A stretch of DNA of 64,000 bases from SHZI01 sp031395645 (GTDB lineage Bacteria; Pseudomonadota; Gammaproteobacteria; Steroidobacterales; GCA-2729495), in NCBI GenBank assembly GCA_031395645.1, contig JANNJM010000054.1, positions 1-64,000 of the forward strand. The letters are read 5' to 3'. Every line of letters begins with the position of its first letter. The first letter of the stretch is position 1. The translations under genes were made by a program, and so were the position numbers. Below the pieces are notes generated by a model. The model did no database searches. It saw nothing but the letters and a program-made list of their open reading frames with translations, and was not told where the DNA came from. Below, piece after piece: positions 45,970 through 54,982 of the stretch.

Positions 45970-48137
45970 GCGAGCGGATTGCGCACGGCGGCCTCGCGAT
46001 CGCGCGCGAGTTGTACGACCTGATTGGCACTGAGGTCATCCCCGGCACCCAGGTTACGGCAGACGCCTTCTGGTCGGCCTTCGAACGCATCGTGGCGGAC
46101 CTGACGCCCCGCAACCGCGCCCTGCTCACCCGCCGGGACGAGCTGCAGGCGATGATCGACAACTGGCACCACGTGAATTCCAGGCCGGATGCGGCAGCTT
46201 ACAAGGAGTTTCTGCAGGACATCGGTTACCTGCTCCCCGAAGGACAGCCCTTCAATGTGACCACCGCCAACGTGGACAACGAAATCGCCACACTCGCCGG
46301 TCCGCAGCTCGTGGTCCCCGTAAAGAACGCCCGCTACGCCCTCAATGCCGCCAACGCCCGCTGGGGCTCGCTCTACGACGCGCTCTACGGCACCGACGCG
46401 ATTGCCGAGGACGGCGGCGCCGGCCGGCAGGGCGGCTACAACCCCGTGCGCGGCGCCAAGGTCATCGCGTACGCGCGGGACTTTCTCGACGCGACGTTTC
46501 CGCTCACGATGGGCTCGCACCACGACGCTACCCGCTACAGCGTCAGCAACGGCGCCCTGGCCGTGGCGCTCGCCGGCGGCAAGAGCACCGCACTGAAAGA
46601 CCCCGCGCTGTTCGTCGGCTACAGCGGCAGCCCGGACCATCCAGAGATCGTGCTCCTCCGCCACCACGGGCTGCACGTCGAGATCCAGATCGACGCGCAG
46701 CACCCAATCGGCCGCGACGATCCGGCCAACGTGAAGGACCTGTGCCTTGAAGCAGCGCTGACCACCATCCAGGACTGCGAGGACTCCGTCGCCGCCGTCG
46801 ACGGCCCCGACAAGGTCGAGATCTACCGCAACTGGCTCGGGCTGATGCAGGGCACCCTGCAGTGCGAGCTCCCCAAGGGCGGCAAGACCATTACGCGCCG
46901 GCTCGACCCCGACCGGGTCTACACGCGCCCCCAGGGCGGCGAACTGCGCCTGCACGGCCGCGCGTTGCTGCTGATCCGGAACGTGGGCCACCTGATGACC
47001 AACCCGGCCATCCGGTACAAGGGCGAGGACGTCTTCGAAGGGATCATGGATGCGGCGATCACCGCGCTGATCGCCAAACACGACATCCTGGGTCGTGGCG
47101 CCCTGCGCAATTCCCGGACCGGCTCGATGTACATCGTCAAGCCAAAGATGCACGGCCCCGACGAGGTCACCTTCGCCGTGGAGCTGTTCGCCCGCGTGGA
47201 AGACGCCGTTGGCCTGCCACGGAACACCCTGAAGATCGGCATCATGGACGAGGAACGCCGCACCTCCGTCAACCTGCTGGAATGCATCCGCGCGTCGCAG
47301 GAGCGCGTGATCTTCATCAACACGGGTTTCCTGGACCGCACCGGCGACGAGATGCACACCTCCATGGAGGCCGGCGCCATGGTGCGCAAGGAAGACATGA
47401 AGTCCAGCGCCTGGATCAGCGCCTACGAGAACAACAACGTGGACGTGGGCCTGCTGTGCGGCCTGCCCGGCCACGCCCAGATCGGCAAGGGCATGTGGGC
47501 CAAGCCCGACCTGATGGCGGAGATGCTCCGCGTAAAGATTGGCCACCCGCAGGCGGGCGCAAGCTGCGCCTGGGTGCCCTCACCCACCGGCGCCGTGCTG
47601 CACGCCATTCACTACCACCAGGTCGATGTGACCGAGCGCCAGCAGGCGTTACGCTCCCGCCCCCGCGCGTCGCTCGACGACATCCTCACGATCCCCCTCG
47701 CACCGAACACCAACTGGAGCGCAGACGAGATTCGCGCGGAGCTCGAGAACAACTGCCAGGGCATCCTGGGCTACGTCGTGCGCTGGGTCGACCAGGGCGT
47801 CGGCTGCTCCAAGGTGCCCGACATCCACAACGTGGGCCTGATGGAAGACCGCGCCACGCTGCGCATTTCCAGCCAGCACATCGCCAACTGGCTGCGGCAT
47901 GGCGTGGTCACGGAGGCGCAGGTGCGCGAGGTGATGAGGCGGATGGCGGCGGTGGTGGATGGGCAGAATGTGGGCGATCCGCTGTATCGGCCGATGGCGG
48001 GGGCGTTTGAGAAGAGCGTCGCTTTTAAGGCGGCTTGCAGTCTGGTGTTCGAGGGGCTCCGGCAGCCGAATGGGTATACGGAGCCGTTGTTGCATCAGGC
48101 GCGGTTGGAGTTGAAGCAGAATGGTAAAGCGGAGTAA
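45966..48137 (+). CDS. glcB: Malate synthase G
   Basis: The 723-residue length equals that of E. coli GlcB. It has 'PLTMGSHHDATRYSVSNG', 'EDSVAAVDGPDKVEIYRNWL', the glyoxylate/Mg region 'GIMDEERRTSVNLLECIRAS' and the C-terminal 'NVGLMEDRATLRISSQHIAN' with catalytic Asp/Glu and conserved cysteine context. It condenses glyoxylate with acetyl-CoA to malate in the cytoplasm, completing the glyoxylate or glycolate route. The start is GTG at 45966, overlapping the FAH-family stop. Confidence 0.96.
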   Translation: MSERIAHGGLAIARELYDLIGTEVIPGTQVTADAFWSAFERIVADLTPRNRALLTRRDELQAMIDNWHHVNSRPDAAAYKEFLQDIGYLLPEGQPFNVTTANVDNEIATLAGPQLVVPVKNARYALNAANARWGSLYDALYGTDAIAEDGGAGRQGGYNPVRGAKVIAYARDFLDATFPLTMGSHHDATRYSVSNGALAVALAGGKSTALKDPALFVGYSGSPDHPEIVLLRHHGLHVEIQIDAQHPIGRDDPANVKDLCLEAALTTIQDCEDSVAAVDGPDKVEIYRNWLGLMQGTLQCELPKGGKTITRRLDPDRVYTRPQGGELRLHGRALLLIRNVGHLMTNPAIRYKGEDVFEGIMDAAITALIAKHDILGRGALRNSRTGSMYIVKPKMHGPDEVTFAVELFARVEDAVGLPRNTLKIGIMDEERRTSVNLLECIRASQERVIFINTGFLDRTGDEMHTSMEAGAMVRKEDMKSSAWISAYENNNVDVGLLCGLPGHAQIGKGMWAKPDLMAEMLRVKIGHPQAGASCAWVPSPTGAVLHAIHYHQVDVTERQQALRSRPRASLDDILTIPLAPNTNWSADEIRAELENNCQGILGYVVRWVDQGVGCSKVPDIHNVGLMEDRATLRISSQHIANWLRHGVVTEAQVREVMRRMAAVVDGQNVGDPLYRPMAGAFEKSVAFKAACSLVFEGLRQPNGYTEPLLHQARLELKQNGKAE

Positions 48138-48140
48138 GCG

Positions 48141-48821
48141 ATGGCCTCAGATTCCACTTCTTCGACTACACAGACGCCTAGCCGTCCGCCTCAGTCTGGC
48201 CGGCGTATCTATTGGCTGCTGGGCCTGCTGGTGCTGGGCGGCGCCGTTCTGCTCTGGCGCAGTGGCCCGCGGGAACCACCCGTCCCGCAGGAACAGGTTA
48301 CTGAACCGCCCCCGCCCGTCCCAGTGCCCACCGACCCAAGCCTGCCAGCCCCCATTGCCCCCCGACCGGTCGAGCTGGTGGAACGGGAACTGCCCGACGG
48401 CACCGTGATACGGGTGGCGCTTCCCGGGGTGGAAAGCGAGCTGATCGCATACATCGCAGACGTGGGCCGGCCCGTGGATGACGCGCTTCGGTTTACTCTG
48501 GACCGGGTTGGGTTCGAGCGGGGTTCTGCCGATCTCAGTCCTGGCTCGGCGGCGCAGATCGACAACCTTGTCGCCATGATGAAGGCGTGGCCGTTTCTGA
48601 AGCTTCAGTTCGTCGGCCATGGGGATGAGCCGGGCAGCGGCGCGGCCGATCTGGAACTGGCGGGTCAACGGGCGACGCGGGTTATGAATGAGGTCGTTGG
48701 TCGCGGGGTCGCGGCGGAGCGGGTTAGAGCGGAGAGTGACAGGGATCAATCACCCAAGGCCATGAGCGCCTTTCAATACAAGGACCACGGCGGGATCGAT
48801 GTGCGCGTGACTGCCAAGTAA
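48141..48821 (+). CDS. OmpA-family protein with N-terminal membrane anchor
   Basis: The 226-residue protein has a short cytoplasmic leader, one transmembrane helix at about 21-40 ('RIYWLLGLLVLGGAVLLW'), a Pro-rich linker and an OmpA-like peptidoglycan-binding domain (about 105-226). That domain includes 'VGFERGSADLSPGSAAQIDN' and 'LQFVGHGDEPGSGAADLELA', then 'QRATRVMNEVVGRGV'. It would tether the inner membrane to peptidoglycan. It begins three bases after the malate synthase stop, though a functional link is not evident. The 161 bases after it hold nothing recognisable. Confidence 0.82.
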   Translation: MASDSTSSTTQTPSRPPQSGRRIYWLLGLLVLGGAVLLWRSGPREPPVPQEQVTEPPPPVPVPTDPSLPAPIAPRPVELVERELPDGTVIRVALPGVESELIAYIADVGRPVDDALRFTLDRVGFERGSADLSPGSAAQIDNLVAMMKAWPFLKLQFVGHGDEPGSGAADLELAGQRATRVMNEVVGRGVAAERVRAESDRDQSPKAMSAFQYKDHGGIDVRVTAK

Positions 48822-48982
48822 GTCCGCCGGCAAGTTGCAGCGGAAATCGGCATCCTCATCAGGCCGTTGCTTTGAACGGCGCGTGCCGGTGGGGCAGGAC
48901 AAAATGCCGCGGTTCTACCCGACCCTCACATAGAGGCTCAGGGGTGTCCAAATTACTGGGGAAAGTCCACTCTAATTCCAGC

Positions 48983-51900
48983 CTAAGGTAGCGATTTCAG
49001 CTCAGGTGAACTATCAGTCGGCTCCTTAGGAGCGAGGTCCTTAGCGTCAGGAGCAAGCTGTGTAAATGAGTTTGTAAACAGGGACTCAGCCGCACTATTG
49101 GCCCCCTTATCAAAGCCCTTAGACACACCCTTCTGGACAGACTTTGTTACATCTTTATCGACCGCCTTGACAAGCGCACGGTCTATTACTTGCATTGGTC
49201 GAGTCGATTGAAGTACCGTCTTGGTAGTAGCCACTGCAGTTCTTATTACGGCTTTTTCAGCTGGCTTCGCCGCGTGCTTGATGAGCGACTTTACAACGGC
49301 GATCGCAACCTTGCCTTGCGGTGAAGCCTTCACAAGCTCCGAAACACCCTCCAACACTATGCTGGCGCCCTCCGCTACGTTATCCGCTTTCTGTCCGGAC
49401 GTTGCATTGTCCGCATCGCATGGACCACCGGAACAACCCAGGTGGCTTGAAGTTAGAACGTAGCCGACCACAGCCAGAGCTATAGGCAGAGCCCAGTTAC
49501 CATCCGGATCAACATAGGCAATTGGATTATTCCGCCCATAGGCGTAGGGACCAAGAATCTGCGGGTCGACTGCCTCTCTAACGTTCTCGTCGATACTTGT
49601 GCTAGCTAGATCGGCCGAGATGAAGGCGGCTACCCCGGGATGCAGGTACCTTGCACCGAAGTACTCCAATTGGCTCTCTGAGTCCCGCTCCTTTCCAACG
49701 AATCCGTAAGCATTTCGATAAATTTCTACGATCGAGGTACTCGAATGGCGAGTCGATCCGAACGGGTAGTAGCTGGCACCTTCCACCACAGCGCCCGCTT
49801 CGGAAGTCGAAACCTGGGTCGAGCCGAGATGATTGTGAACATAGTACGTCGCTGGCTGGAAATTGGTATTCCGTTGATTGCTGCGGCCTACTCGACCCGA
49901 ACCTGCGTAGGCGTATTTCGAGAGTGTTCCATCGCGCTGCTCAGAATACTTGTCGACGTAGAAAACCGCTCCCAGCCCCGGCCCGTGCTTCAGAACCCGG
50001 ACATTGCGGAAGTCATAGGCGTAGCGAGCATCAATAGACTCTTTCTGATAGCCCGTGAGACGATCTTTCGGATCCCATGACAGCGTTGCTCCATTTTCCG
50101 TAATTGCGTTGCCATTGGGATCGTAGGCAATGCTGGTTAGCGACGGATTTCCGGTACCAGTGATTGCGTGCGGTCCCGCCGGCGCCCCAGGGCTACGGCC
50201 AATTCGTCCTGCTGATCCCGCGCTCCCACCGTGGGCAATGGCACCCAACTGCATCAACGGATCCGGCGCCAGTAGCGCCGCATCCTGCCGCGTCATGTTG
50301 CCAATCGCGTCGTACTGCCAGTCGAGCCTACCCCAAACAGCATCGTTCTTCGCCTGGGTCAGGCGATACACCGAGTCGTACGCAAAGTCCTGGGTGCCAT
50401 TGAACTTGCGCGCGTCCGCAGAAGCAATGCCGAGCTCCGTGCCAATGGTGTCCAGCACCTGGTTGCTGCGCTGGTCGGTGATGCGGGTGATGTTGGACAC
50501 GCCGTCGTAGCCATAGGCAAAATCCTGCAGCGCCACGCTGTCACTCGCCCGGACGCTTCGTAGGTTTTGTAGCCGCAGTCGCAGGTCATACTGATACGAG
50601 GTTGTAACGCCGTTCGCCAGCGCCAGCGTCAGTCGCTCCCCGGCCGGGTTGTAATCGAGCTGAGTTACCACCCCGGTCATCGCCTCGGGCAGCCCGCGAC
50701 CGTTGTACTGGTGAGCAAGCGTGGTCTGATCCGGGTACGTCAGCTGCGTGACCCGGTCCATGGAGTCGTAGTCCATGCCGGTGAAGAAGTTCTTCAGGAT
50801 TCCGGCATCATCTTTGATGCGCTTGACCGTCCACACCACCCGTCCACGGGCGTCGTAGGAGGTGTGCTCCTCACCAGACTGGTCCTTCACCCAGGCCAGC
50901 TTGCCTAGCGTATTGCCCGCCTGGACCGTCGGACTGGTCGTGGTCCTTGCCGCCTTCACCACGTCCGCCGCATCAATCACACCATCCCCGTTCCGGTCGA
51001 ACGCCACATCTGCGTTCTGCCCTGTCAGCACCGCCTGGGCGATCGCCTGGGGGCCGTCCGCCAGCCAGTAGTCTCCCCGGCTCACCGGCCCGGCTGGGGC
51101 GTCGTAGTGGTACTGCACGTCGGCGGGTGAACCGACGGGGCCATAAAACTCATTGAGGATGCGGTTCGCTCCGTCGTACTGATAGCGGATCACCTGGCCC
51201 TTGGCGTCGGTCGTCTGGATCAGGTTGTCGGCGTTGTCGTAGGCGTAGCTCCACTGGCCCCGGTCCGGGTCGTTCATGAAAGTCTTGCGGCTCAGGCCGT
51301 CGAAGCTAATGAACTTCTGGTTGCTCTGGGCGTCCGTGTAACCCTTGAGGTTGTCCAGCACGTCGTAGGTGTAGCGCGTGGTCCAGCCGGCGGGTTCGCG
51401 GACCTCCCGGAGCCGTCCCGCCCCGTCCTTGTCCAGCAGCCCGTCCGTCACGTACTGCATGGAACCGCCGGCATGGATCGACGCGGGGTTGGTCTGCTCC
51501 TCGTCGCGGACGATGCGTTTCAACGGCTGGTACTCCGTCGTCGCAAAGCTGCCGTCGGGCTGGGTCATGCGGATCTCGCGGCCCATGGCGTCGTACAGAT
51601 GCTCGGTGAAGCTTCCGCTGAAGGACGGCGCGACGTAGTTGAGGCCACCCCCCTCGAAGTACGGCAGGTACTTCCGCCGCGCCATGCCCTTGCCGTTGAA
51701 CTGCACGGTGTCGCTGACCACTGTCTGGCCGGCAGTCTCGCCCTCCGCCCGCGTCATCACCTTGCGGCTCAGCCCGTCGAAGAAGCTGCGGGAGTCCACC
51801 GTGCCGCCACCGGCGGATTCGCGCTGGCGGGTCTCGACCCAGTTGATGGTCCGGCCGCCGCCGATGCTGGCGTTCAGCACGTAGTCGTAGGCGGTGGTGG

Positions 51901-54900
51901 GGCTGCCGGTGCTGTCGCCGGGACGAACCACCGAAGTCAGGCGAGCGAAGGTGTCATAGCCGTAGCAGGTGGAATAGCCGTTGAAGTCGGTAGAGCAGGT
52001 CATCACGCCGAAGCCGGGGTCGTAGGTGGCGCTCATGGACAACGCTGTGCTCCCGGTCTGGATCACTTCCTGGACCGGGAAGGTGTGGAACACCGGGTCG
52101 TAGGTGAACTGTCGGGAATGCCCCGCGGCGCTGCCGAACATGCCGTCGTAGGTCGCCACGATGTTGCCGTAGGCATCGAAATCGTTGCGAGTGGAGACCT
52201 GCCACTGGCCGCCGCTCACCCAGTTCTCCACCCGGGTCAGGTTGCCGTTGCTGACCTGGCCGGGCGTGGTGCTCTGGTCGTAGAAGTTGCGGGTCGCGGC
52301 GGCCTGATTGCCGTTCTCATCGCTGACGGTCTGCTCGACCAGGCGGTCGAGGATCCAGGCTCCCTGGCCGGAGGGGTAGCCCGCTGAGAAGCTGGAGACC
52401 GTCAGGCGCTCGTCGTCCCAGCTGCCATCAAGCCGACCCTGCTCCAGCATGGACGTGCGATTGCCGAAGTCGTCGTAGTCATAGGCCCAGGAGAGCACCA
52501 CCAGTGTGCCCTGCCCTAACTCGGTCACGCTTCGGGATTTCGCGCGCTCGCGGGCAAACGTAATCTTGCGTGGGTCGCCGACGACACCGTTGGCCAGAAT
52601 CTTCGTGTCCCAGGTGTGCTCCTCCCGGAAAAAGAGCGCACCCGTGGGGGTGCGCGTCTCCTGCGCCAGAAGCTTCCCCTTGCGCGCCTCGTTCGTAACG
52701 CCGGTGGCAAGATCGAAACCGGTGTCGAAATCGAACGCCGTGACGAGATCCGGGATGCTCGCGTCACCCACGTCCCGCCGCGTAGCCGAGGCGAAACCCC
52801 GGAACTGCTTCTCCGCACCGTCGTAGTAGCCGTTGCGATACGTAAAGTTGCTGACGTACTGCTGCAGGCCGTCGCTCACGGTGATACTGGCGATCACCGG
52901 GACCGGGAAGGGCGGCTTCGTACTCCAGGCCAAGGGCGTATCGCGGTCGCGCACCAGGTCCGCGACGCTGGATCGGTAGGCGAGTGTTGTTATCTGCCCG
53001 ATACCGTTGGTGATCGTCTTGAGCTGGTAGGGCTGGTCTGCCGGGGCGAAATCAATGTACGCCAGCCCGGCCGCACCGAAGTACGAGGTATTCCACAGCA
53101 CGTCTGCCGAGCCGTTGCCGTTGACGTCCGCCTGGCGAAATGCGGCTGAGCCGCTCACCAGGTTCGACGATAGCGCGAAAGGCGCGGCAAACTCTGCCTT
53201 CGAGTGATCGGCTGCGTTCAGGCCCTTGTTGAGCCACACGGTGACGGAGCTACCCATGTAGACGAGGTCGCTGCGGCCGTCCCCGTTCACGTCCACCAGG
53301 AGCACGCGGGCCGGATCCGGCAGCGGATCGGGCGCGGCGAGAAAGTCCACCCGGTCGCCATACAGCCCATAGCCCATGCTCGGGTAGTAGTGCACGTTGC
53401 CCGACTGGACGAAGACGAGGTCCTGTAGCCGGTCGCCGTTCATGTCGGCCTGCTTGGTGGCAGTGGACATGAAGCTCAGGCTTGGGCCCGGCGACGGGGC
53501 GCTGTAGGGGCTGCTCCAGCCGGTTCCCTTAAGGTTGATAAAGACATCGATGTAGCCACCGCCGTTGAGGCGTACCACGTCGATGTACTTGTCGTTGTTG
53601 GCATCTACCAGCTGCACGGCGGGGTTGTCGAAGGTGAATCCCGAGGAGGCTCCCATGGAGGGCGCCGGCTGCCAGTCGAAGGCGGCATCCACCGTGAAAA
53701 ACGTAATGTCTCCCGGGGTGACGTGCAGCAGGTCCGAACGGCCATCGGCATTCATGTCGGCGAGCCGCGTGGAGGGCACGTTGAGGGCGTAGGTGACGCT
53801 GTTGCCCATGCTCGCGGCACCGGCCCAGAGCGGATCGCCGTTGGTGTCGGGGCCGCGGTTCAGGTAATAGGTATTTGGGTCTGTGTGGGTATCGAGAGCA
53901 TCCGGCAGGCCGTCACCGTTGACGTCGAAGAGATCGGTGTAGGGATCCGCGAAATCGAAGCTCGCCGGCGTACTGACGTAACGGGCGGCACCGGCGTTGC
54001 GATCGAAGGAGCTGTACGTAAAGGTGGCAGGCGGCAACGTTGAAGTGCCGTCCCGGCCGACCTGCGTGACGGAGGCCAGCAACGACATCGGCTGGTCGTC
54101 GGACACCGCCGCGTAGGCCAGCTGGTAGCTCCGGGCCGGCACGTTGGCCACGCGAACCGTCATGGACGAGCAACGGTAGGTGGTCTTCAGCTCGAAACCG
54201 GGGCGGTAATCCGTGATGATGTCCGGACGGACGGCGTAGGCGAAGTCCACGACCATCGCCGCGGTCGGATCGGTGCCGTTGTAGAGAATGCGTGTCATGT
54301 AGTTCTGGGCGCCGCCACCGAGTTTCTCGTACTGGAAGGTGATGACGTTGCCGTTCAGGTCCGTCATCTGGCTGAGATCCCAGCGAAACACGCGGCCGGT
54401 GTTCTGCACCTGTTCGGCGGTGGTCGAGCCGAAGGTCAGCGTGACGCCGTCGCGGCGGTGCACGACCCAGCCGGCGCCGATACGTTCGGCCTTGACGAAC
54501 TCCGTGTCGTTCTCGAGCCGCCAGACGTTCTGGGCGATGGGGACCAGTTCCTCGCCACCCGCGTAGAGGACGTGGTCGACACCATTGCTGTCCGGCCACA
54601 GCGTGTACAGCGGCAGGCCCTTGTCGGTCTGCCGCTGGATGAACGGCAGGTCGAGCTTCCAGCCGAGGCCGAAGGGGCTCTGGCCATCGCCACTGTTGTA
54701 GGAAAGTGCGAGCTGGGGTGCGAAGCCCGCCCGGCCCGGGGGAAGGCGGAGCGGGACGCGATAGTTCGCGGTGCCGGTATTGAGCTGCGGCTGGAACGAC
54801 TCGCCGAGCCCCTCGATGGAGCCCGGACCCGACGGTAGCGAGAGGACGGTGGGCGCGACGCCGGACTTGTTATCAGCAGACCACGCCGGGCCGGCGGCAA

Positions 54901-54982
54901 GCGCAATCAGACACGCCAGGAGCAGAAGGCGCGCTAGCGCGCTGCCTAGAGTCGCGGGGCGTAGTAATGCCAGTAGAACCAA
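48983..54982 (-). CDS. SpvB-VCBS-RHS protein resembling a TcB-TcC fusion
   Basis: The 1999-residue protein starts at a TTG inside the TcA-like gene end (37-base overlap) and has a Sec signal peptide (cleavage near AWSAD). In order it has an SpvB domain (about 55-330, 'GTANYRVPLRLPPGRAGF'), FG-GAP/VCBS repeats with D-x-N-x-D loops (about 345-640), a TcB-like middle and RHS/YD repeats (about 950-1830). The RHS core end is 'YGRNNPIAYVDPDGNW' near 1815-1830. A dockerin-like loop 'DRNGDGVIDAADVV' is at about 1330. The last 170 residues are Ala/Lys-rich, unlike known toxins, and the DNA there is lower in GC. It should form a hollow cage holding its C-terminal tip. Confidence 0.88.
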   Translation of the reverse strand: MVLLALLRPATLGSALARLLLLACLIALAAGPAWSADNKSGVAPTVLSLPSGPGSIEGLGESFQPQLNTGTANYRVPLRLPPGRAGFAPQLALSYNSGDGQSPFGLGWKLDLPFIQRQTDKGLPLYTLWPDSNGVDHVLYAGGEELVPIAQNVWRLENDTEFVKAERIGAGWVVHRRDGVTLTFGSTTAEQVQNTGRVFRWDLSQMTDLNGNVITFQYEKLGGGAQNYMTRILYNGTDPTAAMVVDFAYAVRPDIITDYRPGFELKTTYRCSSMTVRVANVPARSYQLAYAAVSDDQPMSLLASVTQVGRDGTSTLPPATFTYSSFDRNAGAARYVSTPASFDFADPYTDLFDVNGDGLPDALDTHTDPNTYYLNRGPDTNGDPLWAGAASMGNSVTYALNVPSTRLADMNADGRSDLLHVTPGDITFFTVDAAFDWQPAPSMGASSGFTFDNPAVQLVDANNDKYIDVVRLNGGGYIDVFINLKGTGWSSPYSAPSPGPSLSFMSTATKQADMNGDRLQDLVFVQSGNVHYYPSMGYGLYGDRVDFLAAPDPLPDPARVLLVDVNGDGRSDLVYMGSSVTVWLNKGLNAADHSKAEFAAPFALSSNLVSGSAAFRQADVNGNGSADVLWNTSYFGAAGLAYIDFAPADQPYQLKTITNGIGQITTLAYRSSVADLVRDRDTPLAWSTKPPFPVPVIASITVSDGLQQYVSNFTYRNGYYDGAEKQFRGFASATRRDVGDASIPDLVTAFDFDTGFDLATGVTNEARKGKLLAQETRTPTGALFFREEHTWDTKILANGVVGDPRKITFARERAKSRSVTELGQGTLVVLSWAYDYDDFGNRTSMLEQGRLDGSWDDERLTVSSFSAGYPSGQGAWILDRLVEQTVSDENGNQAAATRNFYDQSTTPGQVSNGNLTRVENWVSGGQWQVSTRNDFDAYGNIVATYDGMFGSAAGHSRQFTYDPVFHTFPVQEVIQTGSTALSMSATYDPGFGVMTCSTDFNGYSTCYGYDTFARLTSVVRPGDSTGSPTTAYDYVLNASIGGGRTINWVETRQRESAGGGTVDSRSFFDGLSRKVMTRAEGETAGQTVVSDTVQFNGKGMARRKYLPYFEGGGLNYVAPSFSGSFTEHLYDAMGREIRMTQPDGSFATTEYQPLKRIVRDEEQTNPASIHAGGSMQYVTDGLLDKDGAGRLREVREPAGWTTRYTYDVLDNLKGYTDAQSNQKFISFDGLSRKTFMNDPDRGQWSYAYDNADNLIQTTDAKGQVIRYQYDGANRILNEFYGPVGSPADVQYHYDAPAGPVSRGDYWLADGPQAIAQAVLTGQNADVAFDRNGDGVIDAADVVKAARTTTSPTVQAGNTLGKLAWVKDQSGEEHTSYDARGRVVWTVKRIKDDAGILKNFFTGMDYDSMDRVTQLTYPDQTTLAHQYNGRGLPEAMTGVVTQLDYNPAGERLTLALANGVTTSYQYDLRLRLQNLRSVRASDSVALQDFAYGYDGVSNITRITDQRSNQVLDTIGTELGIASADARKFNGTQDFAYDSVYRLTQAKNDAVWGRLDWQYDAIGNMTRQDAALLAPDPLMQLGAIAHGGSAGSAGRIGRSPGAPAGPHAITGTGNPSLTSIAYDPNGNAITENGATLSWDPKDRLTGYQKESIDARYAYDFRNVRVLKHGPGLGAVFYVDKYSEQRDGTLSKYAYAGSGRVGRSNQRNTNFQPATYYVHNHLGSTQVSTSEAGAVVEGASYYPFGSTRHSSTSIVEIYRNAYGFVGKERDSESQLEYFGARYLHPGVAAFISADLASTSIDENVREAVDPQILGPYAYGRNNPIAYVDPDGNWALPIALAVVGYVLTSSHLGCSGGPCDADNATSGQKADNVAEGASIVLEGVSELVKASPQGKVAIAVVKSLIKHAAKPAEKAVIRTAVATTKTVLQSTRPMQVIDRALVKAVDKDVTKSVQKGVSKGFDKGANSAAESLFTNSFTQLAPDAKDLAPKEPTDSSPELKSLP

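Noticed and set aside
45960..47546. 528-codon minus-strand frame opposite malate synthase
   Set aside because: Val/Gly/His-rich shadow of a highly conserved enzyme on the plus strand.
48822..48982. Immunity gene downstream of the RHS tip
   Set aside because: Only 161 bases are available before the convergent OmpA gene. No frame of useful length with a start and ribosome-binding site is present.
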